From NCBI RefSeq assembly GCF_001426905.1, contig NZ_LMFQ01000023.1, forward strand, positions 186,001 to 250,000: a stretch of DNA of 64,000 nucleotides. The letters run 5' to 3'. Below the pieces are notes generated by a model that saw nothing but the letters and a program-made list of their open reading frames with translations, was not told the DNA's origin and did no database searches. Made by a program: the position numbers and the translations under genes. Positions within the stretch are counted from its first letter, which is position 1; every line of letters starts with the position of its first letter. This document shows positions 1 to 10,621 of the stretch, one piece after another. This DNA comes from Caulobacter sp. Root1455 (lineage in GTDB: Bacteria; Pseudomonadota; Alphaproteobacteria; Caulobacterales; Caulobacteraceae).

Positions 1-2
1 TC

Positions 3-50
3 GGCGCGATCGTCGTCTGGGTCATCGCCGCCCAAACCGGAGCGCTCTGA
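3..50 (+). CDS. sdhC: Succinate dehydrogenase cytochrome b556 subunit, C-terminal fragment
   Basis: Only the last 15 codons and the TGA stop fall in the window. The encoded tail is short and hydrophobic (GAIVVWVIAAQTGAL), as expected for the end of the last membrane helix of SdhC. The identification rests mainly on position: the next start codon, one base after this stop, opens sdhD, followed by sdhA and sdhB, the standard sdhCDAB order. Confidence 0.75.
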   Translation, partial: GAIVVWVIAAQTGAL

Positions 51-51
51 C

Positions 52-459
52 ATGGCCGGTCCTTCCTCCGCCAACCGTTTCCGCACGCCGATGTCCCGGG
101 CCCGCGGCCTGGGCGCCTCCCGGCACGGCGTCAGTCACTTCATCACCGAGCGCGTGTCGGGCATCGCCCTGATCCCGTTGGCCCTGTGGGGCCTGTTCGC
201 CGGCCTGCGCCTGGCGGGCCTGGGCTTCGACGGCGCCGCCGAATGGGTGGCCATCCCGCACAACACCGTCCTGCTCTGCCTGCTGATCGTCGTCGCCCTG
301 ATCCATCTGAAGGGCGCGGTGCAGGTGGTGATCGAGGACTACATCCCGGACTTCACGACCAAGACCGTGCTGGTCCTCGCCAATCTTTTCGTTTGCGTCC
401 TCGGCGGCGCTCTTGGGGTCGTGGCGATCCTCAAGGTCGCCTTCACCGGAGCCCTCTGA
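52..459 (+). CDS. sdhD: Succinate dehydrogenase hydrophobic membrane anchor subunit
   Basis: This 135-residue protein anchors succinate dehydrogenase (complex II) in the inner membrane and helps bind haem b and ubiquinone. It has a polar N-terminus, a conserved-looking [16 protein letters not shown] stretch and three hydrophobic segments (about residues 37-55, 67-85 and 103-130), the normal SdhD topology. The histidines after GASR and at SHF are candidates for the haem/quinone region. Its stop overlaps the sdhA start by one base (TGATG), so the genes are probably translationally coupled. Confidence 0.93.
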   Translation: MAGPSSANRFRTPMSRARGLGASRHGVSHFITERVSGIALIPLALWGLFAGLRLAGLGFDGAAEWVAIPHNTVLLCLLIVVALIHLKGAVQVVIEDYIPDFTTKTVLVLANLFVCVLGGALGVVAILKVAFTGAL

Positions 460-2246
460 TGTCGGCCTACAAGTTCATCGACCACAAGTTCGACGTCGTC
501 GTCGTCGGCGCCGGCGGTTCGGGCCTCCGGGCCGCGCTCGGCTGCGCCCAGGCCGGCCTGAAGACCGCCTGCGTCACCAAGGTGTTCCCGACCCGCAGCC
601 ACACGGTCGCCGCCCAGGGCGGGATCTCGGCCTCGCTGGGCAACATGGGCCAGGACGACTGGCGCTGGCACATGTTCGACACCGTCAAGGGCTCGGACTG
701 GCTGGGCGACCAGGACGCCATCGAATACCTGACCCGCAACGCCCCGGCGGCGGTCTACGAGCTGGAGCACTGGGGCGTGCCGTTCTCGCGCACCGTGGAC
801 GGCAAGATCTATCAGCGCGCCTTCGGCGGCATGACCAAGAACTTCGGCGAAGGTCCGATCCAGCGCACCTGCGCGGCGGCCGACCGCACCGGTCACGCCA
901 TGCTGCACACGATGTACGGCCAGTCCCTGGCCCACGACACCGAGTTCTTCATCGAGTACTTCGCGCTCGACCTGATCATGGAAGACGGCGTCTGCCGGGG
1001 CCTGACCGCCTGGAAGCTGGACGACGGCACCCTGCACCGGTTCCAGGCCCAGATGGTCATCCTGGCCACCGGCGGCTACGGCCGCGCCTACTTCTCGGCC
1101 ACCTCGGCCCACACCTGCACGGGCGACGGCAACGCCATGGCGCTGCGCGCGGGCCTGCCGCTGCAGGACATGGAGTTCGTGCAGTTCCACCCCACCGGCA
1201 TCTACGGCGCCGGCTGCCTGATCACCGAGGGCGCCCGCGGCGAGGGCGGCTACCTGACCAACTCGGAAGGCGAGCGCTTCATGGAGCGCTACGCCCCGTC
1301 CGTGAAGGACCTGGCCCCGCGCGACATGGTCAGCCGGGCCATGACCATCGAGATCCGCGAAGGTCGCGGCGTGGGCCCCAACAAGGACCACATCTTCCTG
1401 CACCTGGACCACCTGGACCCGAAGATCCTGCACGAGCGCCTGCCCGGCATCTCCGAGACCGCCAAGGTCTTCGCCGGCGTCGACGTGACCAAGGCCCCGA
1501 TCCCGGTCCTGCCGACCGTCCACTACAACATGGGCGGCATCCCGACGAACTATCACGGCGAGGTCGTCACCAAGTCGGGCGACAACCCCGACCAGGTGAT
1601 CCCCGGCCTGATGGCCGTGGGCGAGGCGGCCTGCGTGTCGGTGCACGGCGCCAACCGCCTGGGCTCCAACAGCCTGATCGACCTGGTGGTGTTCGGCCGC
1701 GCGGCCGCCCTGCGCTGCGCCGAGATCCTCAAGCCCCTGGCCACCCAGCCGGAGCTGAAGGACAGCATGACCGACGGCCACCTGGCCCGCTTCGACCGCT
1801 TCCGCCACGCCAACGGCAATCAGCCGACGGCGGCCCTGCGTCTGGAGATGCAGAAGGCCATGCAGGAGGACGCCGCGGTGTTCCGCACCGGCGAGAGCCT
1901 GGAAAGCGGCGTCGTGCGCCTGCAGGCGGTCTGGGACAAGGCCAAGGACATCAAGGTCAGCGACCGGGGGCTGGTGTGGAACACCGACCTGATGGAGACC
2001 CTGGAGTTCGACAACCTGATCGGCCAGGCCGTGGTCACCGTGGCCGGGGCGGTCAACCGCACCGAAAGCCGCGGCGCCCACGCCCGCGAGGACTTCTCCA
2101 CGCGCGACGACGCCAACTGGATGAAGCACACCCTGGCCTGGCTCGACCCGTCGACCGGCAAGGTGAAGATCGATTTCCGGCCGGTGCACAGCTACACCAT
2201 GTCGAAAGACATCGACTACATCCCGCCCAAGCAGCGCGTGTACTGA
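459..2246 (+). CDS. sdhA: Succinate dehydrogenase flavoprotein subunit
   Basis: This 595-residue catalytic subunit of complex II oxidises succinate to fumarate at a covalently bound FAD. The N-terminal dinucleotide-binding motif GAGGSG is at residues 17-22. The SHTVAAQGG motif places the FAD-linking histidine at H48. The HPTGIYGAG and TEGARGEGG segments belong to the dicarboxylate site, and an [11 protein letters not shown] motif lies near residue 395. Length matches bacterial SdhA. The start is the ATG overlapping the sdhD stop; longer upstream reading lies inside sdhD in another frame. Confidence 0.98.
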   Translation: MSAYKFIDHKFDVVVVGAGGSGLRAALGCAQAGLKTACVTKVFPTRSHTVAAQGGISASLGNMGQDDWRWHMFDTVKGSDWLGDQDAIEYLTRNAPAAVYELEHWGVPFSRTVDGKIYQRAFGGMTKNFGEGPIQRTCAAADRTGHAMLHTMYGQSLAHDTEFFIEYFALDLIMEDGVCRGLTAWKLDDGTLHRFQAQMVILATGGYGRAYFSATSAHTCTGDGNAMALRAGLPLQDMEFVQFHPTGIYGAGCLITEGARGEGGYLTNSEGERFMERYAPSVKDLAPRDMVSRAMTIEIREGRGVGPNKDHIFLHLDHLDPKILHERLPGISETAKVFAGVDVTKAPIPVLPTVHYNMGGIPTNYHGEVVTKSGDNPDQVIPGLMAVGEAACVSVHGANRLGSNSLIDLVVFGRAAALRCAEILKPLATQPELKDSMTDGHLARFDRFRHANGNQPTAALRLEMQKAMQEDAAVFRTGESLESGVVRLQAVWDKAKDIKVSDRGLVWNTDLMETLEFDNLIGQAVVTVAGAVNRTESRGAHAREDFSTRDDANWMKHTLAWLDPSTGKVKIDFRPVHSYTMSKDIDYIPPKQRVY

Positions 2247-2257
2247 GGGTACGATCG

Positions 2258-3040
2258 ATGGTTCAGCTCACCCTCCCCAAGAACTCCACCGTCCAGCACG
2301 GCAAGACCTGGCCCGCTCCGGCCGGCGCCAAGAACACGCGGTCGTTCAAGATCTATCGCTACGATCCGGAAGACGGCCGCAACCCGCGCTGGGACACCTA
2401 CGAGGTGGACCTCGACGCCTGCGGCCCGATGGTCCTGGACGCCCTGCTCTACATCAAGAACACCATCGACCCGACGCTGGCCTTCCGCCGCTCGTGCCGC
2501 GAAGGCGTCTGCGGCTCGTGCGCGATGAACATCGGCGGCCGCAACACCCTGGCCTGCACCCACGGCCACGCCGACACCCCCGGCAAGGCCGTGCAGATCA
2601 GCCCGCTGCCGTCGCAGCCGGTGGTCAAGGACCTGATCCCGGACCTGACGCTGTTCTACGCCCAGTACGCCTCGATCGAGCCCTGGCTGCACACCGTCAC
2701 GCCCGAGCCGCAGACCGAGTGGAAGCAGTCGCCGGAAGACCGCTCCAAGCTGGACGGCCTCTACGAGTGCATCCTGTGCGCCTGCTGCTCGACCTCGTGC
2801 CCCAGCTACTGGTGGAACGGCGACAAGTACCTGGGCCCGGCCACCCTGCTGCACGCCTACCGCTGGCTGATCGACAGCCGCGACGAAGCCACGGGCGACC
2901 GCCTCGACAACCTCGAGGACCCGTTCAAGCTCTATCGCTGCCACACGATCATGAACTGCGCCCAGGTCTGCCCCAAGGGCCTGAACCCGGCCAAGGCGAT
3001 CGCCGAGATCAAGAAGATGCTGGTGGAGCGGGTCGTCTAG
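2258..3040 (+). CDS. sdhB: Succinate dehydrogenase iron-sulfur subunit
   Basis: This 260-residue subunit passes electrons from the SdhA flavin to ubiquinone. Ligands for all three clusters are visible: C80, C85, C88 and C100 for [2Fe-2S]; C171, C174, C177 and C181 with C228, C234 and C238 for the [4Fe-4S] and [3Fe-4S] centres. The start follows the sdhA stop by 11 bases, so it is the last gene of the sdhCDAB operon. Confidence 0.98.
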   Translation: MVQLTLPKNSTVQHGKTWPAPAGAKNTRSFKIYRYDPEDGRNPRWDTYEVDLDACGPMVLDALLYIKNTIDPTLAFRRSCREGVCGSCAMNIGGRNTLACTHGHADTPGKAVQISPLPSQPVVKDLIPDLTLFYAQYASIEPWLHTVTPEPQTEWKQSPEDRSKLDGLYECILCACCSTSCPSYWWNGDKYLGPATLLHAYRWLIDSRDEATGDRLDNLEDPFKLYRCHTIMNCAQVCPKGLNPAKAIAEIKKMLVERVV

Positions 3041-3135
3041 CGACGAGCGCCCTTCCAATCGCGGTCTTCGGACCCCAGGCCGATCGGCTTGCAAAAAGGT
3101 GACGCCCTCGTCATCTTTGTTCGAACGGGAGGACG

Positions 3136-4753
<1,618 letters not shown>

Positions 4754-4780
4754 GGTTCGTGTCAGGGGCGGTGGCTCACC

Positions 4781-4902
4781 CACTTGCCCCCACCTGACCG
4801 CTTCGCGGTCTGTCCGCCCCCATAGGGGGCGGAGGGTGCGCGGACAGCCCTCTTCCCCCTTTGGGGGAAGACGATCGCGAAGCGATCCGTAGGGGGCAAG
4901 CG
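4781..4902. repeat. Intergenic palindromic element, CTTGCCCCC family, copy 1
   Basis: The element is bounded by the inverted ends CTTGCCCCC (4783) and GGGGGCAAG (4892-4900). Inside are nested palindromes: CCGCTTCGCGG-like, CCGCCCCC/GGGGGCGG, CTTCCCCC/GGGGGAAG and GATCGCGAAGCGATC. It sits between the convergent 3' ends of fdxB and divL. A second copy of the same family lies at 8238-8351. Confidence 0.85.
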
Positions 4903-4923
4903 GTCGCCGTACAAACCTAGGAC

Positions 4924-7236
4924 CTAGAACCCGAACTCCGGCTGCGCCGCCCCGGGCTGCTGCGTCTCGGGCAGGTGGCAGGTGAACATCGAGCCCGCGC
5001 CGGGTTCGCTCTCCAGCGCCACCCAGCCGCCGTGCAGCTCGACCAGCGCCTTGACCAGGGCCAGGCCCAGGCCCGGGCCGCCGCGGTCGCGGCCGACGAA
5101 GCGGTCGAAGATGTGGGCCTGGACGTGGAAGGGCACGCCCCGGCCGGTGTCGGTGACGTCCAGCCGCACCTCGCCCAGGGCCCGTCGCGCCGACAGGGTG
5201 ACCACCCCGTCCGGCGGAGTCTGGCGCAGGGCGTTCTCGATCAGGTGGTCCAGGATCTGCGACAGCCGCTTGTGGTCGCCGCGGATCAGGCCGACGTCCT
5301 TGTCGCACTCGACCGACAGGGTGACCCCGCCGATCTGGGCCAGTTTCAGCGAACGCTCCTGGGCGTCGCTGAGCAGGCCGGCCACGCGGATGTCCTCGAT
5401 CTCCAGCGCCATCTCGCCGGCGTCGATCTGGGCCATGTCCAGCACGTCGTCGATCGAGCGGGCCAGCTGGGTGGCGGCGGCGCGCACCGAGGCCACGTGG
5501 CCCCGGCTGCGGTCCGACAGGCCGTCGGCCCGCTCCAGCAGCTCCGAATAGCCGATGATCGTCGTCAGCGGCGTGCGCAGCTCGTAGGAGACGTTGCCGA
5601 CGAAGTCGCGCTTGAGCCGCTCGGCCTCGGTCAGGGCCTGGGAGCGGTCGGCCAGGGCGCTTTCCAGCTGCCGGGTGTCGGTGACGTCGGCGAAGGCGAT
5701 CAGGGTCGCGCCGTCGGGCAACGGACGGCTCTGATAGACGATGATCCGGTTGTCCGAGGTGCGGGTCTCGCCCGAGGTCGGGGCGCGCATCTGGGGATCG
5801 GGATCGGCCACCCGGCCCTTCAGCTCGCGCCAGAACGACAGGTCGTGCAGGCGCGGCACGCACAGCTCGACCACGCCCTCGAAGTCGACCGCCGCCTCCA
5901 GGGCCTGGGCCGAGACGTTCCAGAAGGTCTCGAAGGCCTCGTTGTGCAGCCGCAGGCGGCCGTCCGAGCCGAACACCGCCACCGCGTCGTTCAGCTTGTC
6001 CAGCGTGGCCTGCTGCACCTGGATCAGGGCGTTGTACTGGGCCTTCAGGCGCAGCTCGCCGGTGATGTCGGAATAGAGCAGCAGCATGCCGCCCAGCGGG
6101 TGGGGCTGGCGCACGACGCGCAGGGTGCGGCCGTCGGGCAGGTCCCACAGCTCGTCGGCCTGGGGTCCCAGGTCCTCGTAGCGCGCCAGCTCGGCCGCCT
6201 TCCATTTGGCGTAGTCGACCGTCTCGGGCAGGCGGCGACGCTGGCGCAGGCGGTCCAGCACCTCGCCATGGGTCGGGCGTTCGGCCAGCCAGGCCGGCTC
6301 CAGCCCCCAAAGCTCGGCGAAGGCGGTGTTGTGGAAGGCCAGGCGGCGGCCGGCGCTGAAGATCGCCACCGCGTCGGCGATGTGGTTCAGGGTCTCGTCG
6401 TGGGCGGCGACGTGCTTCTTCAGCGCGTCGCGCATGTCCTCGACCTCGGTGACGTCGCTGCTGAACACCCCGACCCCGCCGCCGTCCAGCGGCTGGGCCG
6501 AGAAGCGCAGGGCGCGGCGGCGGCCGTCCAGCGGCACCCAGCGGACCAGTTCGCGCAGCTCGCCGGCCTTGGCGGCCTCGACGGCCAGGGCGTCGGCGGC
6601 CCGATCGATCGACTTGTTGTCGCGCGTCGCATCGGCGGCCGTCTCGACCCCGACCACGCGCAGATAGGCCGCGTTGCCCCAGACCGGCGCGCCGTCGGCG
6701 CCGGAGATCCAGGCCGGCTCGACCAGGCCGTCCATGAAGGCGGCGAAGCGGCCGGCGTCGGGCAGGCCGCTCTCGTCGTCGACGGCCGCGGCCAGGCGCA
6801 GCCAGGCGCGGGTCCCGGCCGCGCGGCCCTCGACCACCACCCCGCCGCGCGGGCTGCGCGCCTCGAAGGCGCAGACCTCGCCCTGTTCGAACAGGGCCTT
6901 CAGCTTGTGGGCGTGGGCCGGATCGGCCTCGGTGAGGGCCACCACCACGGCCTGGGCGTCGGCGTCGACGTCGAGAATCCGCGCGCATTCGGCCAGGGCG
7001 TCCTCGCCGGACACCAGGTCGACGCCGCCGTCGTGGATGACGACCAGGGCGCTCTCGAAGGCCTCGGCCGCCCCCTGGCTGTCCATCAGCCGGGTTTCCA
7101 GGCTCGTGGCGCGGGCCTTCAGGCGGGCCAGATGGTCCTCGAACCGCCGTCGCTGGGACATCGCCCACAGCGTGGCGCAAAGGGCGAGGCAGACCGCGCC
7201 GGCCGTCGCGGCCAAGATCAGGTCGGACGAGGTCAT
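4924..7236 (-). CDS. divL: Atypical sensor histidine kinase DivL (tyrosine in place of the H-box histidine)
   Basis: DivL is an essential cell-cycle protein that links DivK phosphorylation to the CckA-ChpT-CtrA relay. Choosing the ATG at 7236 gives 770 residues, close to Caulobacter DivL. An N-terminal membrane helix (about residues 5-27) is followed by a coiled region, several PAS-type repeats (about 150-520), a dimerisation helix and a C-terminal HATPase domain (DTGRGVPF, GGPGLGLALVKAL). The H-box reads GNVSYELRTPL, so the usual histidine is Y551, the hallmark of DivL. The gene stands alone on the minus strand. Confidence 0.96.
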   Translation of the reverse strand: MTSSDLILAATAGAVCLALCATLWAMSQRRRFEDHLARLKARATSLETRLMDSQGAAEAFESALVVIHDGGVDLVSGEDALAECARILDVDADAQAVVVALTEADPAHAHKLKALFEQGEVCAFEARSPRGGVVVEGRAAGTRAWLRLAAAVDDESGLPDAGRFAAFMDGLVEPAWISGADGAPVWGNAAYLRVVGVETAADATRDNKSIDRAADALAVEAAKAGELRELVRWVPLDGRRRALRFSAQPLDGGGVGVFSSDVTEVEDMRDALKKHVAAHDETLNHIADAVAIFSAGRRLAFHNTAFAELWGLEPAWLAERPTHGEVLDRLRQRRRLPETVDYAKWKAAELARYEDLGPQADELWDLPDGRTLRVVRQPHPLGGMLLLYSDITGELRLKAQYNALIQVQQATLDKLNDAVAVFGSDGRLRLHNEAFETFWNVSAQALEAAVDFEGVVELCVPRLHDLSFWRELKGRVADPDPQMRAPTSGETRTSDNRIIVYQSRPLPDGATLIAFADVTDTRQLESALADRSQALTEAERLKRDFVGNVSYELRTPLTTIIGYSELLERADGLSDRSRGHVASVRAAATQLARSIDDVLDMAQIDAGEMALEIEDIRVAGLLSDAQERSLKLAQIGGVTLSVECDKDVGLIRGDHKRLSQILDHLIENALRQTPPDGVVTLSARRALGEVRLDVTDTGRGVPFHVQAHIFDRFVGRDRGGPGLGLALVKALVELHGGWVALESEPGAGSMFTCHLPETQQPGAAQPEFGF

Positions 7237-7276
7237 CAGGCTTGTCGTCGGCCCCCGGGCTGCGGACGTGGTTAGC

Positions 7277-7287
7277 GAATCAGATTC
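7277..7287. promoter_or_regulatory. Paired CcrM (GANTC) methylation sites upstream of divL
   Basis: GAATC and GATTC are separated by one base (GAATCAGATTC), 41-51 bases upstream of the divL start codon. Both are CcrM methyltransferase sites. A role in promoter control is an inference. Confidence 0.5.
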
Positions 7288-7398
7288 ACAGATTAGGCCG
7301 CGCGTGACCAGAGCGCGATGAGCGCCGCTGTCGCGGAGGCTCGAACCCCTTTCCGGCGCGGCCTTCCCCGATGGGCTGGCGCGGCCTATGTAGCGACC

Positions 7399-7800
7399 AT
7401 GACCTGGACCGACCGTTTCGCCCCGTCGCTGGACGATTTCGCCGCCCTGGCGCGAAAAGCCTTCGACGACCTGCCCGCCGATTTCCGCCGCCAGACCGGC
7501 GACGTGGTGTTCCGCATCGACGATTTCGCCGCCGACGAGGTGCTCGACGACCTGGGCATCGAGGATCCGTTCGAGCTGACCGGCCTCTACCAGGGCGTCG
7601 ACCTGGGCCGCCGCTCGGTCCTCGACCCCTCGCCGCAGACCTCGATGGTGTTCCTGTATCGCCGGCCGATCCTCGACGAATGGTGCGAGCGCGGCGACGT
7701 CACCCTGGGCGAGCTGATCACCCACGTGCTGGTCCACGAGATCGGCCACCATTTCGGCCTGTCGGACGACGACATCCACCGCATCGAGGACGACGCATGA
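7399..7800 (+). CDS. Minimal zinc metallopeptidase (zincin-like, HExxH)
   Basis: This 133-residue protein belongs to the small zincin family in many alphaproteobacteria (formerly DUF1025). The zinc motif HEIGHHFGLSDDD supplies H113, E114 (catalytic) and H117, with an aspartate after the helix as likely third ligand. No signal peptide is seen, so it is probably cytoplasmic. The start at ATG 7399 was preferred because upstream in-frame codons run into the divL promoter. Its stop overlaps the next gene by four bases (ATGA), implying co-translation. Confidence 0.88.
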   Translation: MTWTDRFAPSLDDFAALARKAFDDLPADFRRQTGDVVFRIDDFAADEVLDDLGIEDPFELTGLYQGVDLGRRSVLDPSPQTSMVFLYRRPILDEWCERGDVTLGELITHVLVHEIGHHFGLSDDDIHRIEDDA

Positions 7801-8207
7801 GCCTGTTCGACGCTGACGCCTGGCGCGGGCGCATGGACGAGCGCTGGTTCGAGAGCGGCGCCCAGCTGGCCGAAGAGGGCAAGGTCGACCTGGTGGCCAT
7901 CGAGGACGACGCCGTCACCGCCCATGTGACCGGCAGCGTCGGCGATCTCTATGTCGTCAGCCTGCGCGCCCCGGACGGCGAAGGCGCCTGCACCTGCCCG
8001 GGCTTCGACAAGTTCGGGGCCTGCAAGCACCAGGCGGCGGTCGTGGTGGCGGCCAACCTGCTGGACGCGACCGGGCGGGGCTATGTGCGCGAGCGGTTGG
8101 CCAAGCTGCGCGACGGCTTGGCGCTGGAGAGCAGGGACGCGCTGATCGAGCGGATCGTCGAGCTGGCGAAGCGGGATCCGAAGGTGCTGGCGGGGCTGGA
8201 GAGGTAG
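7797..8207 (+). CDS. SWIM zinc-finger domain protein
   Basis: This 136-residue protein carries a SWIM signature C65-x-C67...C76-x-H78 (ACTCPGF...GACKH), which binds zinc and usually contacts DNA or protein. The C-terminal part is helical and charged. Start and stop codons overlap the upstream metallopeptidase (ATGA). No further domain was recognised. The function is unknown; the coupling suggests that the two proteins act together. Confidence 0.85.
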   Translation: MSLFDADAWRGRMDERWFESGAQLAEEGKVDLVAIEDDAVTAHVTGSVGDLYVVSLRAPDGEGACTCPGFDKFGACKHQAAVVVAANLLDATGRGYVRERLAKLRDGLALESRDALIERIVELAKRDPKVLAGLER

Positions 8208-8237
8208 GGCGCCGGTCTTGGCGTGGGATCACACCCC

Positions 8238-8351
8238 CTTGCCCCCACCTGGCGGCTTCGCCGCCTGTCCGCCCCCATAGGGGGCGGAGGTTTCGCGCGG
8301 CGTCCTCTTCCCCCTGTGGGGGAAGACGGCCGAAGGCCCGTAGGGGGCAAG
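8238..8351. repeat. Intergenic palindromic element, CTTGCCCCC family, copy 2
   Basis: It has the same ends (CTTGCCCCC and GGGGGCAAG) and internal palindromes as the copy at 4781-4902, including the CCGCCCCCATAGGGGGCGG hairpin. It sits between the convergent ends of the SWIM gene and the penicillin-binding protein gene. Confidence 0.85.
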
Positions 8352-8372
8352 TGTTCGCCGCCCGGGCCTAGT

Positions 8373-10337
8373 TCAGTAAGGCAGCTGCTCCGGCGCCGGC
8401 GTCCCTGGCGCGGGCGTCTCGGCCGCCGGGCCCTCGGGCCCCGCCGGGCCGGTCAGGATGTCGCCGATCGGGTCGTCGGTGGCCGGGGGCGGGGGTTCGA
8501 TCACGCCGCCGGGGATCGGGGTGGCCTTCAGGCGCGGCAGGGCCGCGGCCATGAAGTTGCGCCAGATCTCGGCCGGGGCGCCGCCGCCGGTGACCTTGCG
8601 CATCGAGGTGTTGTCGTCCTTGCCGGTCCACACCGCGGCGACGAAGCCGCCGGTGTAGCCGACGAACCAGGCGTCGCGGTAGTCGCTGGTGGTGCCGGTC
8701 TTGCCGGCGATGTCGTAGCCCGCGACCTTGGCCCGCGTGCCCGTGCCGGCGGCCACCACCTGGCGCATCATCTGGTTCATGTACTGCAGAGACGGCGAGC
8801 CGATCACCGCCGGGCGCTGGGTGCGGTCGACGCTGTGGTCGTACAGGACCTTGCCGCTGGTCGTGCGGATGCGCTCGATGCCGTAGCCCTTGGCCAGGAA
8901 GCCGCCGTTCGAGAACGGGGCGTAGGCCTGGGCCATCTCCATCGGCGAGACCTCGACCGCGCCCAGGGCCATCGACGGGTCCAGCTGGATCTTGCTGGTG
9001 ATCCCCAGGCGGCGGGCGGTGGCGGCGACGTTGCTGGTGCCGACCTCGCTGGCCAGGCGCGCGGCGACCGTGTTGATCGACTGGGAGAGCGCCGTCTGCA
9101 GGGTCATCTGGCCCAGATACTTGTTGGTGTAGTTCTTGGGCTCCCAGTTGCCGATCTTCACCGGCTCGTCGACGACCACGACGCTGGGGTTGCGGCCCTG
9201 GTCCATGGCGGTCAGGTAGACGAACGGCTTGAAGGCCGAGCCGGCCTGGCGGCGGGCGCTGGTGGCGCGGTCGAACTGGGTCTCGCCATAGTCGGCGCCG
9301 CCGACATAGGCGCGGATGCGGCCTTCGCCGTCGATGGCCACCAGGGCCGCCTGCTGGACGCCCTGGGCCTTGTGGCCCTCGACCCCGACCTGCACCGAGC
9401 GCTCGGCGGCCACCTGGATCGGCAGGTCCAGGGTGGTCTCGACGACGAGGTCCTCGGTCGGTTCGCCGACCAGCGAGCGCACCTGGGCGTCGACATAGTC
9501 GGTGAAGTACTGGGCGCGCTGGTTGGCCAGGGTGGCCGAGACGCGGACCGGCTCGCGGAAGGCCTCGTCGCGCTGCTCGGCGGTGATGGCCTTCATCCGC
9601 ACCATCTCGTCGAGCACGATGGTGGCGCGGCGGGCGGCGCGGTCGCTGGCCGAGACCGGCGAATAGCGGGCCGGGGCCTTCATCAGTCCGGCCAGCAGGG
9701 CGGCCTCGCCGACGGTCAGCTGCGAGGCGGGCTTGTTGAAATAGCGCTGCGAGGCGGCCTCGATGCCGTAGGCGCCGGCCCCGAAATAGACCCGGTTCAT
9801 GTACAGGGCCAGGATCTGCTTCTTGCTGAACTTCAGCTCCAGCCAGACGGCCAGGATCAGCTCCTGGGCCTTGCGGCGATAGTTCTGGGCCGGGCTGAGG
9901 AACAGGTTCTTGGCCAGCTGCTGGGTGATGGTCGAGCCGCCGCGCTGGGGTCCGCCCTCGTGGCTCAGGTTCCAGATCAGCGAGCGGGCGATGCCCCAGG
10001 GGTTGAAGCCGATGTGGTGATAGAACTGACGGTCCTCGATCGCCACGAAGGCGGCCGGCACGTATTCGGGCAGGGCGTCCAGGTCGACGGGCGGCGCGTA
10101 CTGGCTGCCGCGCACGGCCAGCAGGGCCCCGGAGCGGTCCAGATAGTTGATCGAGGGCTGGCGCTTGACGTCGTACAGCTTGGAGGTGTCGGGCAGATCG
10201 CTGGCGAACACCGCGAAGAAGGCGACGACGAAGATCAGGCCCCAGACGCCGAGCACGACCGCCCAGTAGAGCAACGCCTGCAGCGGCGTACGCTGGGGCT
10301 TCGCCGGCTTGTTCCCGCCGAAGGTGCCGTTGGCCAT
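8373..10337 (-). CDS. Class A penicillin-binding protein (bifunctional transglycosylase/transpeptidase)
   Basis: This 654-residue protein polymerises lipid II and cross-links peptidoglycan in the periplasm. After a short cytoplasmic tail comes one membrane helix (about residues 21-45). The glycosyltransferase domain has catalytic E101 in AIEDRQFYHH and the RGGSTITQQLAKN motif at about 132-144. The transpeptidase domain has the S367-x-x-K370 motif (SAFK) and K546-T-G-T. The C-terminal 40 residues are proline- and alanine-rich. Caulobacter has several paralogues, so no symbol is assigned. Confidence 0.95.
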   Translation of the reverse strand: MANGTFGGNKPAKPQRTPLQALLYWAVVLGVWGLIFVVAFFAVFASDLPDTSKLYDVKRQPSINYLDRSGALLAVRGSQYAPPVDLDALPEYVPAAFVAIEDRQFYHHIGFNPWGIARSLIWNLSHEGGPQRGGSTITQQLAKNLFLSPAQNYRRKAQELILAVWLELKFSKKQILALYMNRVYFGAGAYGIEAASQRYFNKPASQLTVGEAALLAGLMKAPARYSPVSASDRAARRATIVLDEMVRMKAITAEQRDEAFREPVRVSATLANQRAQYFTDYVDAQVRSLVGEPTEDLVVETTLDLPIQVAAERSVQVGVEGHKAQGVQQAALVAIDGEGRIRAYVGGADYGETQFDRATSARRQAGSAFKPFVYLTAMDQGRNPSVVVVDEPVKIGNWEPKNYTNKYLGQMTLQTALSQSINTVAARLASEVGTSNVAATARRLGITSKIQLDPSMALGAVEVSPMEMAQAYAPFSNGGFLAKGYGIERIRTTSGKVLYDHSVDRTQRPAVIGSPSLQYMNQMMRQVVAAGTGTRAKVAGYDIAGKTGTTSDYRDAWFVGYTGGFVAAVWTGKDDNTSMRKVTGGGAPAEIWRNFMAAALPRLKATPIPGGVIEPPPPATDDPIGDILTGPAGPEGPAAETPAPGTPAPEQLPY

Positions 10338-10621
10338 GTCGTCCTTATCCCGAAAGGCGCGAATATCCCGGCGCGCGCCGAATTCCGTTTAGCTGAAGCT
10401 CACAAAACGCGCGACAAGATTGACGAGGGATGAACGACGCCTCATCGGCCTTGCACGCCCCGCGTGTTCATGGTTCGTTTCACTTTCCGGTCGCGCCGCG
10501 AACACGCTGGCGGCCTTCGATGCAGAGCCCGTGAAGCCGATGTCCGCTTTCAAGCCGAATTCCGGGGCCAGATCGTGGCGCCGCGCTTGGCCTGAGGTCC
10601 GGGCGCTGTCAAAACACGCCC

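Noticed and set aside
4975..7275. 766-codon open frame on the plus strand opposite divL
   Set aside because: It mirrors a high-GC coding gene with clear kinase motifs; the translation is low-complexity Gly/Ala/Gln/Val/Asp without domain signal.
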